Origin: Bacteroidota bacterium
Lineage (GTDB): Bacteria; Bacteroidota; Rhodothermia; Rhodothermales; UBA10348
Length of the DNA: 39,157 nucleotides
Direction of reading: 5' to 3'
Assembly: GCA_022571255.1 (NCBI GenBank)
Contig: JACZYD010000014.1
Coordinates: 1-39,157 of the forward strand
The notes below the pieces were generated by a model. The model was given only the letters and a program-made list of their open reading frames with translations, did no database searches and had not been told where the DNA came from. Below are positions 17,031-26,520 of this stretch, one piece after another. Every line of letters starts with the position of its first letter. The stretch's first letter is position 1. Position numbers and translations under genes: made by a program.

Positions 17031-18128
17031 GTGACGAACAAGAACACCACCCCAATCGACTCTTCGAAGGAACGCGCCCTGGATCTTGCGCTCAAACAGA
17101 TCGAAAAAACGTACGGAAAAGGCGCCATAATGAGAATGGGGGATGCACCCGTGGTGCTTATGGATTCCATTCCGACCGGCTCCCTTGCGCTTGATGCCGC
17201 GCTCGGTATCGGCGGAATTCCGCGCGGCCGTGTCATTGAAATTTTTGGTCCGGAATCTTCAGGTAAAACTACGCTGGCAACCCATATCATTGCGGAAGCC
17301 CAGAAACTGGGCGGAACGTGTGCATTTATCGATGCCGAACATGCCCTCGACGCCGGTTACGTAGAAAAACTGGGTGTGGACCTGGATAATCTGCTTATCT
17401 CCCAACCCGACACCGGAGAAGATGCGCTTAATATTTGCGAGATGCTGATTCGGAGCGGTGCGCTGGACGTCATCGTAATTGATTCGGTCGCTGCGCTCGT
17501 TCCGCGCGCTGAAATCGAAGGAGATATGGGTGATTCACACATGGGACTTCAGGCCCGTCTGATGAGTCAGGCGCTCCGGAAACTCACCGGCACCATCAAC
17601 CGCACGAATACGGCTCTGGTATTTATCAATCAGATTCGTGAGAAAATCGGCGTCGTGTTCGGTTCACCGGAAACGACGCCGGGCGGACGGGCACTTAAAT
17701 TTTATGCGTCGATTCGAATCGATATACGTCGCATTGGAGCCATTAAAGATGGAACTGAAGTCATTGGCAACAGAACGCGTGTCAAGATCGTAAAGAATAA
17801 AGTGGCGCCGCCGTTTCGGATCGCCGAGTTTGACATCATCTTCGGAGAAGGTGTTTCCGCGATAGGTGAGTTGGTTGACCTGGCCGTTGAAAACGACATC
17901 ATTGACAAAAGTGGGTCCTGGTTTTCATACGGTGATATAAAAATTGGTCAGGGTCGCGATTCTGCTAAAATATGGTTATCCGAGAATGATGCTTTACGGG
18001 CCGAAGTCACGCACCGTGTCAAGGAGGCGATTGGTATGCTGCCCGTCCCGGAATCGACCAACGGAGTGGCCGAAGACGTACAGTTGGCTGTACCTGCTGA
18101 CGCTGGCAGCGCTCCTACTGACAAGTGA
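17031..18128 (+). CDS. recA: Recombinase A
   Basis: A full RecA of 365 residues. Walker A GPESSGKT is at residues 73-80, Walker B is [13 protein letters not shown], and the loop regions [10 protein letters not shown] and [14 protein letters not shown] (L1 and L2) are intact. It forms ATP-dependent filaments on single-stranded DNA for homologous recombination and activates LexA-type repressors where these exist. The start is GTG 17031, just after a 24-bp tandem repeat and without Shine-Dalgarno. Its last 98 bp contain the probable start of the next gene in another frame. Its position after cinA matches many bacteria. Confidence 0.99.
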   Translation: MTNKNTTPIDSSKERALDLALKQIEKTYGKGAIMRMGDAPVVLMDSIPTGSLALDAALGIGGIPRGRVIEIFGPESSGKTTLATHIIAEAQKLGGTCAFIDAEHALDAGYVEKLGVDLDNLLISQPDTGEDALNICEMLIRSGALDVIVIDSVAALVPRAEIEGDMGDSHMGLQARLMSQALRKLTGTINRTNTALVFINQIREKIGVVFGSPETTPGGRALKFYASIRIDIRRIGAIKDGTEVIGNRTRVKIVKNKVAPPFRIAEFDIIFGEGVSAIGELVDLAVENDIIDKSGSWFSYGDIKIGQGRDSAKIWLSENDALRAEVTHRVKEAIGMLPVPESTNGVAEDVQLAVPADAGSAPTDK

Positions 18129-20514
18129 CACGGCACAAGCCCGGCTTCAGTCTGGAATTATTTCGGGATCAGTAGTAGACGCCCAAACGGGTGAGTCTCT
18201 TCCGGGCGCAACAATTCAGATCAAAGGACAGTTTGTTGGTACGATCACCAACGAAAGGGGAGATTTCGCTTTTCATATCGCTGAGTTTCCGGTAACGCTG
18301 GTTGTGAGATTCATCGGGTATGAGAGCCGTGTTCAGACATTTCCGGCTCTTCCGGGACAACCTGTGCGTTTTACGCTTTCCCCTTCGTTGCTGGAACTGC
18401 CTGAATTGGTCGTAACGGGAGAAAATCCGGCGATAAATATCATGCGCCGGGTTATCGCGGAAAAACAGCGTTGGCGGGCCACTTTCGAAACATACAAGGT
18501 AAAGGCCTACAATCGATTTCGACTCGAAAACGACACAGGAATCGTTTCCATCTGGGAGAGCAGCACCATTGCTTTCTGGGACAAGGAGCGCGGAATTCGC
18601 GAAATCAGCCTGGCCCAGAAGCGAACGGCAAATACGGACATTGAAGATTTGCTTCCCGCAGCCCTGTTCATGAAAAACCTTTATGATGATGACATAGAAG
18701 TAGCAGGACATACGATTATGGGAGTAACCCACAAGAATGCTCTGGATCACTATACCTTTACTCTAACCGGGACGCGGGCCATCGATGGGAAGATCGTGTA
18801 CGATATTGACGTTCGACCCAGTTCTAAACTGGGCAGCGGGTTTACAGGATCGGTGGCTGTTCTGGATGAAACGTACGCACTTCTTTCCGTGGATCTCGAG
18901 CCCGGGGAGGCCTTTTTATTTCCTCTGCCCATTAAAAGCCTGACGGTACGGTACCGACAACAGTATTCGCAGTTCGGATCGGACGTCTGGCTGCCGGTTG
19001 ACCTGCGTTCGAGTCTGACCCTCGATATTTCATTTCAGGGCTTACTCTCGTTTCCGACCTTTCACATCGAGCAATTTACGCGTCTCTCGGATTTCGAACT
19101 GAACATCCCCGTACCCGATTCGCTCTACGAGTCGAATGAAATTGTTGCCGCGGATTCGACCATGATTGCGATGATCGAACCGGCGAAACTGGAAGACGTG
19201 GCCATTCCGCTGACGGAAGAGGAATTGATTGCTTACGAAACGATCGACAGCACAATGACGATCGCAAGGGCGTTTAAACCGCGCGGATTACTGGCGCGTT
19301 TCGTCAATACAACAGACGATTCGTCGGATCGCAGAGAGAGGCGCCGCCGGCGAGGCCGTTCGGCGAGGGAGGCCGACTCCGATGCGGCTGATACCGGTTC
19401 GTCGATAGGTGATTACGTGGAATTGAGTTTTTCGGAAGATATGTGGTACAATCAGGTTGAGGGATTTCACCTCGGTGGCGGAGTATCTCTCGGATTCGAC
19501 TACAACATCACGCTGAGTGGCAGAGCAGGTTATCAGACGGCCCGGAAAGGCTGGACTTATGGAGCAGACGTTCGGGTGGGTCGGCGTCGCTGGATCGAGG
19601 TCGGTTATCTGGATCATGTGCCACGTCGGTATCGGTCTGCCGTCCGAGGACGCCTCCTTAATTCGCTCAGCGTTCTGTTCTCGGAGCCCGACTATTATGA
19701 TTATTTCCATGAAGAGCGGCTCTATGTTTCCGTCGGGACGCGGATTCCCGGGTTAAACGCAGCTACCGCTCAGATCACCCTTTCTGATTCCAGGCACCGA
19801 AGTGAGGTGCGCAATATTTCCGGCGCCGTTTTCGGAACTCCGAGCCTCATTATCCCCAATGCTCCGATCGATGAAGGCAGTCTGCAATCCGTGTTCCTTC
19901 GCCTCCGCTACACGGGAGGAGATTCCGTACCGTATGGTATCGGAGGAGAATATTCGGTCCAGTTCGATGTAGAACAGAGCCTGGGAGGATCTATCGTTGA
20001 GGCAGGTCACTTCATTCAATTCAGCGGAGCTCTTGCCTGGCGGATACCGACATTTTACAACCGCCGCTTTTTACCGAATACACTGGACTTTAAAATTGTC
20101 GCAGGCACCTACTCCGGGCACCTCCCCCGCCAGCGATTTGGTATAGTCGATGGATCGGCCATCCTGGCCACTTTTGGAGGATTACGTACGAGAAAAGAAA
20201 GACCATACGAAGGCGAGTCTTACGCGGCATTTTTAGCTGAACACAGTTTCCGCACGATTTTATTCGAACGGCTTGGTCTTCGAAAACTGGTTCGGTATGG
20301 CTGGAACATCATACTCACCGGCGCTGTCGCTAAAACGTGGGTGTCCGATGGACGCGCGGCTGATCTTTCTCCCGCCGTTGAGATTACTGAAAACGTACAC
20401 ACGGAACTTGGCATATCGTTATCCGGCTTGTTCGGACTTGTACGGATTGACTATGCCCGTCGAATGGATGCGTCGGGATACACCGTCGGGATTACGGTTG
20501 CACGGATATTCTGA
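18031..20514 (+). CDS. CarboxypepD_reg-like / DUF5686 outer-membrane protein
   Basis: About 827 residues. After a Sec signal ([14 protein letters not shown], cleaved near AQA) comes a carboxypeptidase regulatory-like beta-sandwich ([20 protein letters not shown], residues about 50-130). A region typical of DUF5686 follows (about 140-450: [23 protein letters not shown]), then an Arg-rich low-complexity stretch (near 430-445), then a long beta-barrel-like C-terminal part ending in aromatic [12 protein letters not shown]5686 proteins are Bacteroidota outer-membrane proteins of unknown function. The start is uncertain: the only candidate giving the signal peptide is TTG 18031, preceded by AAGGAGG at 18021-18027, which puts it 98 bp inside recA. 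Translation may therefore be coupled to recA. Confidence 0.8.
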   Translation: MVCCPSRNRPTEWPKTYSWLYLLTLAALLLTSDTAQARLQSGIISGSVVDAQTGESLPGATIQIKGQFVGTITNERGDFAFHIAEFPVTLVVRFIGYESRVQTFPALPGQPVRFTLSPSLLELPELVVTGENPAINIMRRVIAEKQRWRATFETYKVKAYNRFRLENDTGIVSIWESSTIAFWDKERGIREISLAQKRTANTDIEDLLPAALFMKNLYDDDIEVAGHTIMGVTHKNALDHYTFTLTGTRAIDGKIVYDIDVRPSSKLGSGFTGSVAVLDETYALLSVDLEPGEAFLFPLPIKSLTVRYRQQYSQFGSDVWLPVDLRSSLTLDISFQGLLSFPTFHIEQFTRLSDFELNIPVPDSLYESNEIVAADSTMIAMIEPAKLEDVAIPLTEEELIAYETIDSTMTIARAFKPRGLLARFVNTTDDSSDRRERRRRRGRSAREADSDAADTGSSIGDYVELSFSEDMWYNQVEGFHLGGGVSLGFDYNITLSGRAGYQTARKGWTYGADVRVGRRRWIEVGYLDHVPRRYRSAVRGRLLNSLSVLFSEPDYYDYFHEERLYVSVGTRIPGLNAATAQITLSDSRHRSEVRNISGAVFGTPSLIIPNAPIDEGSLQSVFLRLRYTGGDSVPYGIGGEYSVQFDVEQSLGGSIVEAGHFIQFSGALAWRIPTFYNRRFLPNTLDFKIVAGTYSGHLPRQRFGIVDGSAILATFGGLRTRKERPYEGESYAAFLAEHSFRTILFERLGLRKLVRYGWNIILTGAVAKTWVSDGRAADLSPAVEITENVHTELGISLSGLFGLVRIDYARRMDASGYTVGITVARIF

Positions 20515-20525
20515 TCGACCGAACG

Positions 20526-20588
20526 GCGTGGCCTGTTTCCGGTCCCGGTTGTTTCCCGTGCGTGGCCTGTTTCCGGTCCCGGTTGTTT
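20526..20588. repeat. 29-bp direct repeat, two identical copies 5 bp apart
   Basis: Copies at 20526-20554 and 20560-20588 are identical, beginning GCGTGGCCTGTTTCCGG and ending GGTTGTTT. They fill the gap between the DUF5686 stop and the convergent sulfurtransferase, and the last base of copy 2 is the first base of that stop codon. There is no clear hairpin, so it is not obviously a terminator. Confidence 0.93.
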
Positions 20589-21460
20589 TAATCGTGATCA
20601 TTCTCCGGGCCCGTGGCAACAGCGCGTTCCCGTCGTGTGATCCATTCGCTCCACGATCCCACATAAAGCGGCACATCGCCGAGTCCCGCATACCGTATGG
20701 CCAGTACGTTGTGGGCACCGGTCACCCCGGAACCGCAATACGAGACGACGTCTGAGGCCGGAAACGATTGGAGTAATTCTTTCCAGCGCGCTCTCAGAAC
20801 ATTTTTCTTCAGAAACGATCCACTGCTTTCCAGATTGTCGCCAAAATAGCAGGACCTGGCTCCCGGGATGTGCCCCGCCACCGGATCCATCGTTTCACCG
20901 ATACCGAGAAAACGCTCGTGCGAACGAGCATCAATAAGAAGCCGTCCCGGGTCTTGTGCAACAGAATCTATCTGAAGGGAGGAAATGAGCAGGTCGGGTC
21001 TCGGATTGCAGACAAATGCACCGGGCTCCGTTTTCCCCGGGGATGAATCCTGAGGATATCCAGCCTCGATCCATGCGGGCCATCCGCCATTGAGTACGGC
21101 CACGTGATCGTGTCCCAGCCAGTGGAGCATCCACCAGGCTCGCGCCGCGAACGCGCCTCCAAAATCATCATATGTAACGACCTGGGAATGATTATTTACT
21201 CCGAGATCCCGAAATACATTCTGTGCGGCTGAACTGCTCGGGAGCGGGTGCCTTCCGGTTGAACCGGCAACGATAGTCCCGGAAAGGTCATCTTCCAGGT
21301 GGGCGTACCTTGCGCCGGGAATGTGATTGTCAGAAAACTGATTTCGCCCGCTCTCCGAGTCCGCAAGAGAGAATCGGCAATCGATGATGACGAGATCGGT
21401 ATGCTCGAGCTGTGAGAAAAGTTCATCAGGATCTATCAGTGTATTCCAGGAACTGTTCAT
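20588..21460 (-). CDS. sseA: Two-domain sulfurtransferase (rhodanese / 3-mercaptopyruvate type)
   Basis: A protein of about 290 residues made of two rhodanese domains. The N-terminal inactive domain contains DLVIIDCRFSLAD and HIPGARYAHLEDDL. The C-terminal catalytic domain contains LLIDARSHERFLG, HIPGARSCYFGDN and the active loop YCGSGVTG with Cys242. The CGSGVT loop points to mercaptopyruvate or thiosulfate sulfurtransferase, moving sulfane sulfur to cyanide or thiols; the two substrates cannot be separated from sequence alone. I prefer ATG 21460 to the GTG one codon earlier. It is divergent from mutS with a 78-bp gap. Confidence 0.92.
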   Translation of the reverse strand: MNSSWNTLIDPDELFSQLEHTDLVIIDCRFSLADSESGRNQFSDNHIPGARYAHLEDDLSGTIVAGSTGRHPLPSSSAAQNVFRDLGVNNHSQVVTYDDFGGAFAARAWWMLHWLGHDHVAVLNGGWPAWIEAGYPQDSSPGKTEPGAFVCNPRPDLLISSLQIDSVAQDPGRLLIDARSHERFLGIGETMDPVAGHIPGARSCYFGDNLESSGSFLKKNVLRARWKELLQSFPASDVVSYCGSGVTGAHNVLAIRYAGLGDVPLYVGSWSEWITRRERAVATGPENDHD

Positions 21461-21538
21461 CACTCACGTTGCTTATAGGTTGGAAGAAAGGTAGCTTTTC
21501 GTACGCGGTTTTCGCTCGCAGAAAGAATCCACGTCGTG

Positions 21539-24256
21539 ATGGCGAAACGAATCACAATAAAAGACATAGTCAAGGAAGAAAAAAATAAGATGAGGGGCAG
21601 TACGCCGCTCATGAGACAGTACTGGTCTGTCAAAGACCGCCATCCCGACACGGTGCTGCTTTTTCGGATGGGTGACTTTTATGAAACCTTCGATGAAGAT
21701 GCACGCCTCGTACACGAGGTGTTGGGCATTGCGCTTACAAAACGCTCGAATGGCCAGGCCGCGGACGTGGCCCTTGCCGGATTCCCGCACCACGCCATAG
21801 ATACCTATCTCCCGAAACTCGTAAAAGCTGGATTCCGAGTCGCGATCTGTGAGCAGCTCGAGGATCCGAAGCAGACCAAGAAAATAGTCAAGCGGGACGT
21901 GGTAGAAATCGTTACGCCGGGCGTCTCACTTCGCACCCAGCTGCTCGACCCGAAAAAGTCACAATATCTTGCTGCCGTTCATTATGCGAGAGGTCGCAAC
22001 GCCGGTGAAACGGTCGGAATTGCGTACGCTGATATTTCGACAGGGGAGTTTGTGGCCGGCGAGATCGATGCCCGTCAAGTTCAGGATTTCCTGAGCTCAT
22101 TATCCCCGTCTGAATTGTTGATTGAAAAAGGAAGAGAAAGCGATACAGGGATCTCTTCTCAGCGTTTCATGACGACAAAACAGGAAGACTGGGTTTTTGC
22201 CGAAGATTTTGCGCGAAATCTTCTGACATCTCAATTCGAAACCCACTCGTTGAAGGGATTCGGTATTGACGATCTCACGCTTGGAATCGTGGCCGCCGGG
22301 GCGGTGCTTCATTACCTGTCAGAAACGCAGAAAGCTTCTTTATCCCACATTCGAAAAATCAGTCGGTTCGATTCGTCCGAATCCATGCTACTTGACGCGC
22401 AGACGTGTCGTAATCTGGAACTCGTCGGCACGATACAGGCCGGGAGCAAAGACGGATCGCTGATCCAATTGATGGACGAGACCATTTCTCCCATGGGTGC
22501 GAGGCTCCTTCGGGCATGGCTGTTACGTCCTTTGAAAAATGTCTCGAAGATTGACAATCGGCTTTGCGCCGTATCAGAACTTTTTTCTTCCGATGATCTC
22601 CGCGAAGAAATACGGCAGGAGCTGAAGCCCGTTGGCGACCTGGAGAGAATCGCTGCTCGTGCGGCCGTTGGAAGAATCAATCCCCGGGACATTCTTTATT
22701 TGCGCGATACGCTGCGGCAGATTCCAGTGATCAAGACTGTTCTGTCCGCCACCGAGAGCGAACGGTTGAAATTTATCGGTACGGCTCTGGATTCTCTCGA
22801 GAACATGGAGACGAGGATTTCCGACGCGATCACGGATACGCCTCCGCTCTCCTTGAAAGATGGCGGCGTGATCCGGGATGGTTTTAATAAAGAGTTGGAC
22901 GATTTGCGCCGGCTGGCACGGTCCGGCAAGCAGTATCTGGCGGATTTGCAGAAGAGAGAAGCAGAAAAAACCGGCATCAGCAGCCTGAAGGTTGCATATA
23001 ACAGAGTTTTCGGTTACTACCTCGAAGTAACCCACAGACATCGTGATCGTGTACCTGCCGAGTGGATCCGAAAACAGACACTCGTGAATGCGGAACGCTA
23101 CATCACCGCCGAGCTCAAGGAATACGAAGATAAAATCCTCAATGCGGAGGATAAAATGGTCGAACTGGAGGGCCGCCTTTTTCGTGAGTTGAGAGAGGAC
23201 ATCGCCAGAGAAACTGGAATCCTTCAAATCAACGCTGAATTATTGGCGACTTTGGACGTACTGGCCTCATTCGCGCATACCGCCACTCGTCGAAAATATG
23301 TCAGGCCGATTGTTGATGACGGGATGACGATTGATGTGAAAGGTGGGAGGCATGCTGTTGTCGAGGCGATGTTGCCGGACGGCGAGCCGTTTATTCCCAA
23401 CGATACTTTTCTCGATCCGGAGTCCCACCAGATATTGATTATTACCGGCCCGAACATGGCCGGAAAAAGTGTAATTCTTCGGCAGGTAGGTCTTATCGTG
23501 CTGCTGGCCCAGGTGGGTTCATTTGTTCCGGCCGATTCAGCACATATCGGCGTTGTGGATCGCATTTTTACACGAGTCGGGGCATCGGACAATTTGGCGG
23601 CCGGGGAAAGTACGTTCCTTGTTGAAATGAACGAGACGGCAAATATTCTGCATAGTGCAACACCGCGGTCACTCATTCTGCTGGATGAAGTAGGTCGGGG
23701 CACAAGCACATTTGACGGCCTCTCGATTGCCTGGGCGCTGGTGGAATATCTGCACGACGAACCAGCGGTACGGGCTCGCACTCTTTTCGCCACGCATTAT
23801 CACGAGCTGAACGAGTGTGCAACACGATTGGGACGTGTGTGTAACTTCCGGATCCAGGTTCACGAACATGAAGGTCGGTTGATTTTCCTTCGCAGACTGG
23901 TGGCCGGTGCGGCGGATCACTCCTATGGTATCGAGGTGGCTCGCATGGCCGGCGTTCCAGGCAGCGTTCTTGAAAGAGCGCATAATATCCTGGTTCATCT
24001 CGAAAGTCAGCAGCTCCGGGTTGAGGAGACACTGGAGCAGGCGGGTGTGAGAGCAGATTCACGCACTGTTCCCGGGCGGCACATGTCGCAGATGTCGTTG
24101 TTCGATCAAACAAAAGATGCCGTTGCAAGTGAATTACGCAATAGAATTGAAGCCATCGAGCCGGAGCGTTTGACTCCTATTGATGCGTTGATCACACTCT
24201 CAGAACTTAAAAAACTGACCCGAGATTCCCCCGGGGGCTCATCTGGTAATTCTTGA
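21539..24256 (+). CDS. mutS: DNA mismatch repair protein MutS
   Basis: A full MutS of about 905 residues. The mismatch-recognition domain carries the Phe-x-Glu motif in FRMGDFYETFDEDA. The connector and core/clamp domains follow, then the ATPase with Walker A GPNMAGKS (about 637-644), LLDEVGRGTSTFDGLSIAWA and TLFATHYHELNE. It binds mispaired bases and starts repair with MutL, which is not in this window. The start is ATG 21539 (GTG 21536 possible). A short Lys/Arg-rich N-terminal segment precedes STPLMRQYW. The next gene, purD, begins 2 bp after the stop. Confidence 0.98.
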   Translation: MAKRITIKDIVKEEKNKMRGSTPLMRQYWSVKDRHPDTVLLFRMGDFYETFDEDARLVHEVLGIALTKRSNGQAADVALAGFPHHAIDTYLPKLVKAGFRVAICEQLEDPKQTKKIVKRDVVEIVTPGVSLRTQLLDPKKSQYLAAVHYARGRNAGETVGIAYADISTGEFVAGEIDARQVQDFLSSLSPSELLIEKGRESDTGISSQRFMTTKQEDWVFAEDFARNLLTSQFETHSLKGFGIDDLTLGIVAAGAVLHYLSETQKASLSHIRKISRFDSSESMLLDAQTCRNLELVGTIQAGSKDGSLIQLMDETISPMGARLLRAWLLRPLKNVSKIDNRLCAVSELFSSDDLREEIRQELKPVGDLERIAARAAVGRINPRDILYLRDTLRQIPVIKTVLSATESERLKFIGTALDSLENMETRISDAITDTPPLSLKDGGVIRDGFNKELDDLRRLARSGKQYLADLQKREAEKTGISSLKVAYNRVFGYYLEVTHRHRDRVPAEWIRKQTLVNAERYITAELKEYEDKILNAEDKMVELEGRLFRELREDIARETGILQINAELLATLDVLASFAHTATRRKYVRPIVDDGMTIDVKGGRHAVVEAMLPDGEPFIPNDTFLDPESHQILIITGPNMAGKSVILRQVGLIVLLAQVGSFVPADSAHIGVVDRIFTRVGASDNLAAGESTFLVEMNETANILHSATPRSLILLDEVGRGTSTFDGLSIAWALVEYLHDEPAVRARTLFATHYHELNECATRLGRVCNFRIQVHEHEGRLIFLRRLVAGAADHSYGIEVARMAGVPGSVLERAHNILVHLESQQLRVEETLEQAGVRADSRTVPGRHMSQMSLFDQTKDAVASELRNRIEAIEPERLTPIDALITLSELKKLTRDSPGGSSGNS

Positions 24257-24257
24257 C

Positions 24258-25547
24258 ATGAAGGTATTGATTTTAGGTGGTGGAGGACGAGAACACGCTA
24301 TCGGTCTGGCTGTCTCAAAAAGTCCGGATATGGAGGCACTTTTTTTTACCCCGGGAAACGCAGGAACGGCTGCAATTGGAGTCAATCTCGAGATTGCGGC
24401 GACGGATATCGATGGCGTATCCGGGCTTTGCAGGAAGGAACACATCGATCTTGTGATTGTCGGGCCTGAGCAGCCGCTCGTGCTCGGGATGGCCGATCAT
24501 CTCCGGCAGAATGACGTTGCCGTGATGGGCCCATCGGCCGGCGCCGCACGCTTGGAAGGAAGTAAATCCTTCGCAAAGGATTTCATGAATCGCCACGCTG
24601 TTCCTACGGCCAGGTATCGGACCTTTCGATCGGACAATCTTGATGGGGCTTTATCCTATGTAGATAAAGAAGGGGCTCCGATCGTTGTCAAAGCGAGTGG
24701 TCTTGCAGGAGGAAAAGGGGCTATCGTATGCAACTCTGTCGATGATGCCCGTATGGCCCTGCGTCGTCTCATGGAGGATTGTTCGCTGGGCGATGCCGGA
24801 GAAGAAGTCGTTGTTGAATCCTTTATGCACGGCGAGGAAGCAAGTGTATTTGTCGTCACGGATGGAAACAACTACGTGCTGCTGCCCTCGGCTCAGGACC
24901 ACAAACAAATCGGTGACGGCGATACAGGAGTGAATACGGGTGGAATGGGTGCGTATTCGCCCGCGCCCGTTCTGACTATGGATGTCATGCGGCGAGTTCG
25001 TGCGGAAATCATTGAGCCCACTCTGCGGGGAATGTCAGACGAAGGGACTCCGTATCAGGGCATATTGTACTGCGGTCTGATGATCACCGATGCTGGTCCG
25101 AAGGTAGTCGAATACAACTGCCGCCTGGGAGATCCTGAGACGCAGGTTGTTTTGCCTTTGTTACAATCAGATGCACTCGAATTGTTTTATCGTTCGGCTA
25201 CGGGCACCCTGTCTGATTATGACCTTCGGATTGGACCCGGCGCAGCGGCATGCGTCGTGATGGCATCAGACGGTTATCCGGCAAAATATGAAACCGGTCG
25301 GGTCATCAGTGGAATAGAGGTGGCCCAGAATCAGGTGCAAACAACTGTTTTTTACGCAGGTGTTCGCTCGGAGGGGGATGAATTATTTACGTCCGGTGGA
25401 AGGGTCCTCGCGGTGGGGAGTACCGGAGCTGATCTTGAGGAAGCGATTGAACGCGCATACAGTGGTTGTTCACAGATTCATTTTGACGGCGCTTTTTACC
25501 GCACAGATATAGGCCGGAAAGGTCTTGCGAGAATACAAACAACGTGA
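24258..25547 (+). CDS. purD: Phosphoribosylamine-glycine ligase (GARS)
   Basis: An ATP-grasp enzyme of 429 residues, normal length. The N-terminal nucleotide motif is VLILGGGGREHAI, the ATP-grasp loop is VVKASGLAGGKGAIV, the GARS signature NTGGMGAYSPAPV is present, and EYNCRLGDPETQ carries metal ligands. It joins 5-phosphoribosylamine and glycine with ATP to form GAR, the second step of purine synthesis. It sits tightly between mutS (2-bp gap) and the next gene (4-bp overlap). purE and purK are in the same window but about 11 kb away on the other strand. Confidence 0.97.
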   Translation: MKVLILGGGGREHAIGLAVSKSPDMEALFFTPGNAGTAAIGVNLEIAATDIDGVSGLCRKEHIDLVIVGPEQPLVLGMADHLRQNDVAVMGPSAGAARLEGSKSFAKDFMNRHAVPTARYRTFRSDNLDGALSYVDKEGAPIVVKASGLAGGKGAIVCNSVDDARMALRRLMEDCSLGDAGEEVVVESFMHGEEASVFVVTDGNNYVLLPSAQDHKQIGDGDTGVNTGGMGAYSPAPVLTMDVMRRVRAEIIEPTLRGMSDEGTPYQGILYCGLMITDAGPKVVEYNCRLGDPETQVVLPLLQSDALELFYRSATGTLSDYDLRIGPGAAACVVMASDGYPAKYETGRVISGIEVAQNQVQTTVFYAGVRSEGDELFTSGGRVLAVGSTGADLEEAIERAYSGCSQIHFDGAFYRTDIGRKGLARIQTT

Positions 25548-26497
25548 AGCAGATAAAACCAGTCCTTAAAGCATGCTTTGCGATGTTTTTTCTCGCCTCC
25601 ACGGTGGTCACGATCACCGCTGTGGCCCAGGACGTGGATACCCTCGTTGTTTTCACCGCTCCAGCAGCCACGTTTTCGGATGCCAGAAGTATTGCCGTCG
25701 ACTTCAACGGTCGTATTTACATCGTGGACGCCGCGCGAAGCATGATTTTTATTCATGATACCGACGGTAAATTCATCGCGTCGTTCGGAGGACCCGGCAC
25801 GGACGAAGGGCAGTTCGACGAACCAGTGGATATCGATCCGACAACGAGCCTTCTGCTGAATGTTGCAGACGCAGGAAATAGTAGAATTCAGCGATTCACA
25901 CATGATTTCAGGTTCATCGAAAACCTTCCAATTCCTTCTCAGACCGGATCTGGTGGAGATGAATTTCCAAGCTTTCGGCCCGGTGCCGGCCGGGTAGTGA
26001 CTCCCGCAGACGGTTTTCCCATCGCCGTGGTGTCTTCTCGAACGGATGACTTATACGTGATTGAAGATGTCTCTCAGCGTGTGCTTCGGTGGGATCGAGA
26101 CCGACGGAATCGGTGGGAAATCGGGCAAAATCTGAATCTTGCCGAAAATGTGGCAGATCCGATAGACCTGGCCATCGCAGGGGACGTTTTACTGGTTGCT
26201 GATCGGGGAAGAGAAGCGATTCTGGTCTATGATCTGTTCGGGTTTTTCATCCGGGCGATGGCCGAGACGCAGCTCAAAAACATCATGGCCGTCAAGGTCG
26301 ACAGAGATAAAATATTTGCAATTCTGCCCACTCGGATCATTCGGTTTGATATGCGTGGCAGACTGGAACAGACAGTACATCTCGTTATGCCAGAGAACGA
26401 AACGCTCGTTGACGCCGCTCCGCGAAACGACCTGGTTTATCTTCTGACGCATCGCAGCCTTTATATTGTACCCCTGTCCCGCACGATTTCCAATTGA
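25544..26497 (+). CDS. Exported NHL/six-bladed beta-propeller protein
   Basis: A protein of 317 residues, starting at a GTG that overlaps the purD stop (GTGA). A Sec signal (MKQIKPVLKACFAMFFLAST, cleaved near AVAQ) leads into NHL-like propeller repeats: SIAVDFNGRIYIVDAA, VDIDPTTSLLLNVADAG and DLAIAGDVLLVADRGRE. Such propellers bind proteins or ligands; no catalytic residues are evident. The function is unknown. The gene is in a tight run with mutS, purD and the M16 gene, so it is probably co-transcribed with them. Confidence 0.83.
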   Translation: MKQIKPVLKACFAMFFLASTVVTITAVAQDVDTLVVFTAPAATFSDARSIAVDFNGRIYIVDAARSMIFIHDTDGKFIASFGGPGTDEGQFDEPVDIDPTTSLLLNVADAGNSRIQRFTHDFRFIENLPIPSQTGSGGDEFPSFRPGAGRVVTPADGFPIAVVSSRTDDLYVIEDVSQRVLRWDRDRRNRWEIGQNLNLAENVADPIDLAIAGDVLLVADRGREAILVYDLFGFFIRAMAETQLKNIMAVKVDRDKIFAILPTRIIRFDMRGRLEQTVHLVMPENETLVDAAPRNDLVYLLTHRSLYIVPLSRTISN

Positions 26498-26520
26498 GGT
26501 CTTTACCTGTTGCTTCAACC

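Noticed and set aside
20526-20588. CRISPR or terminator
   Set aside because: Only two copies, 5 bp apart, and no hairpin with a T-tract.
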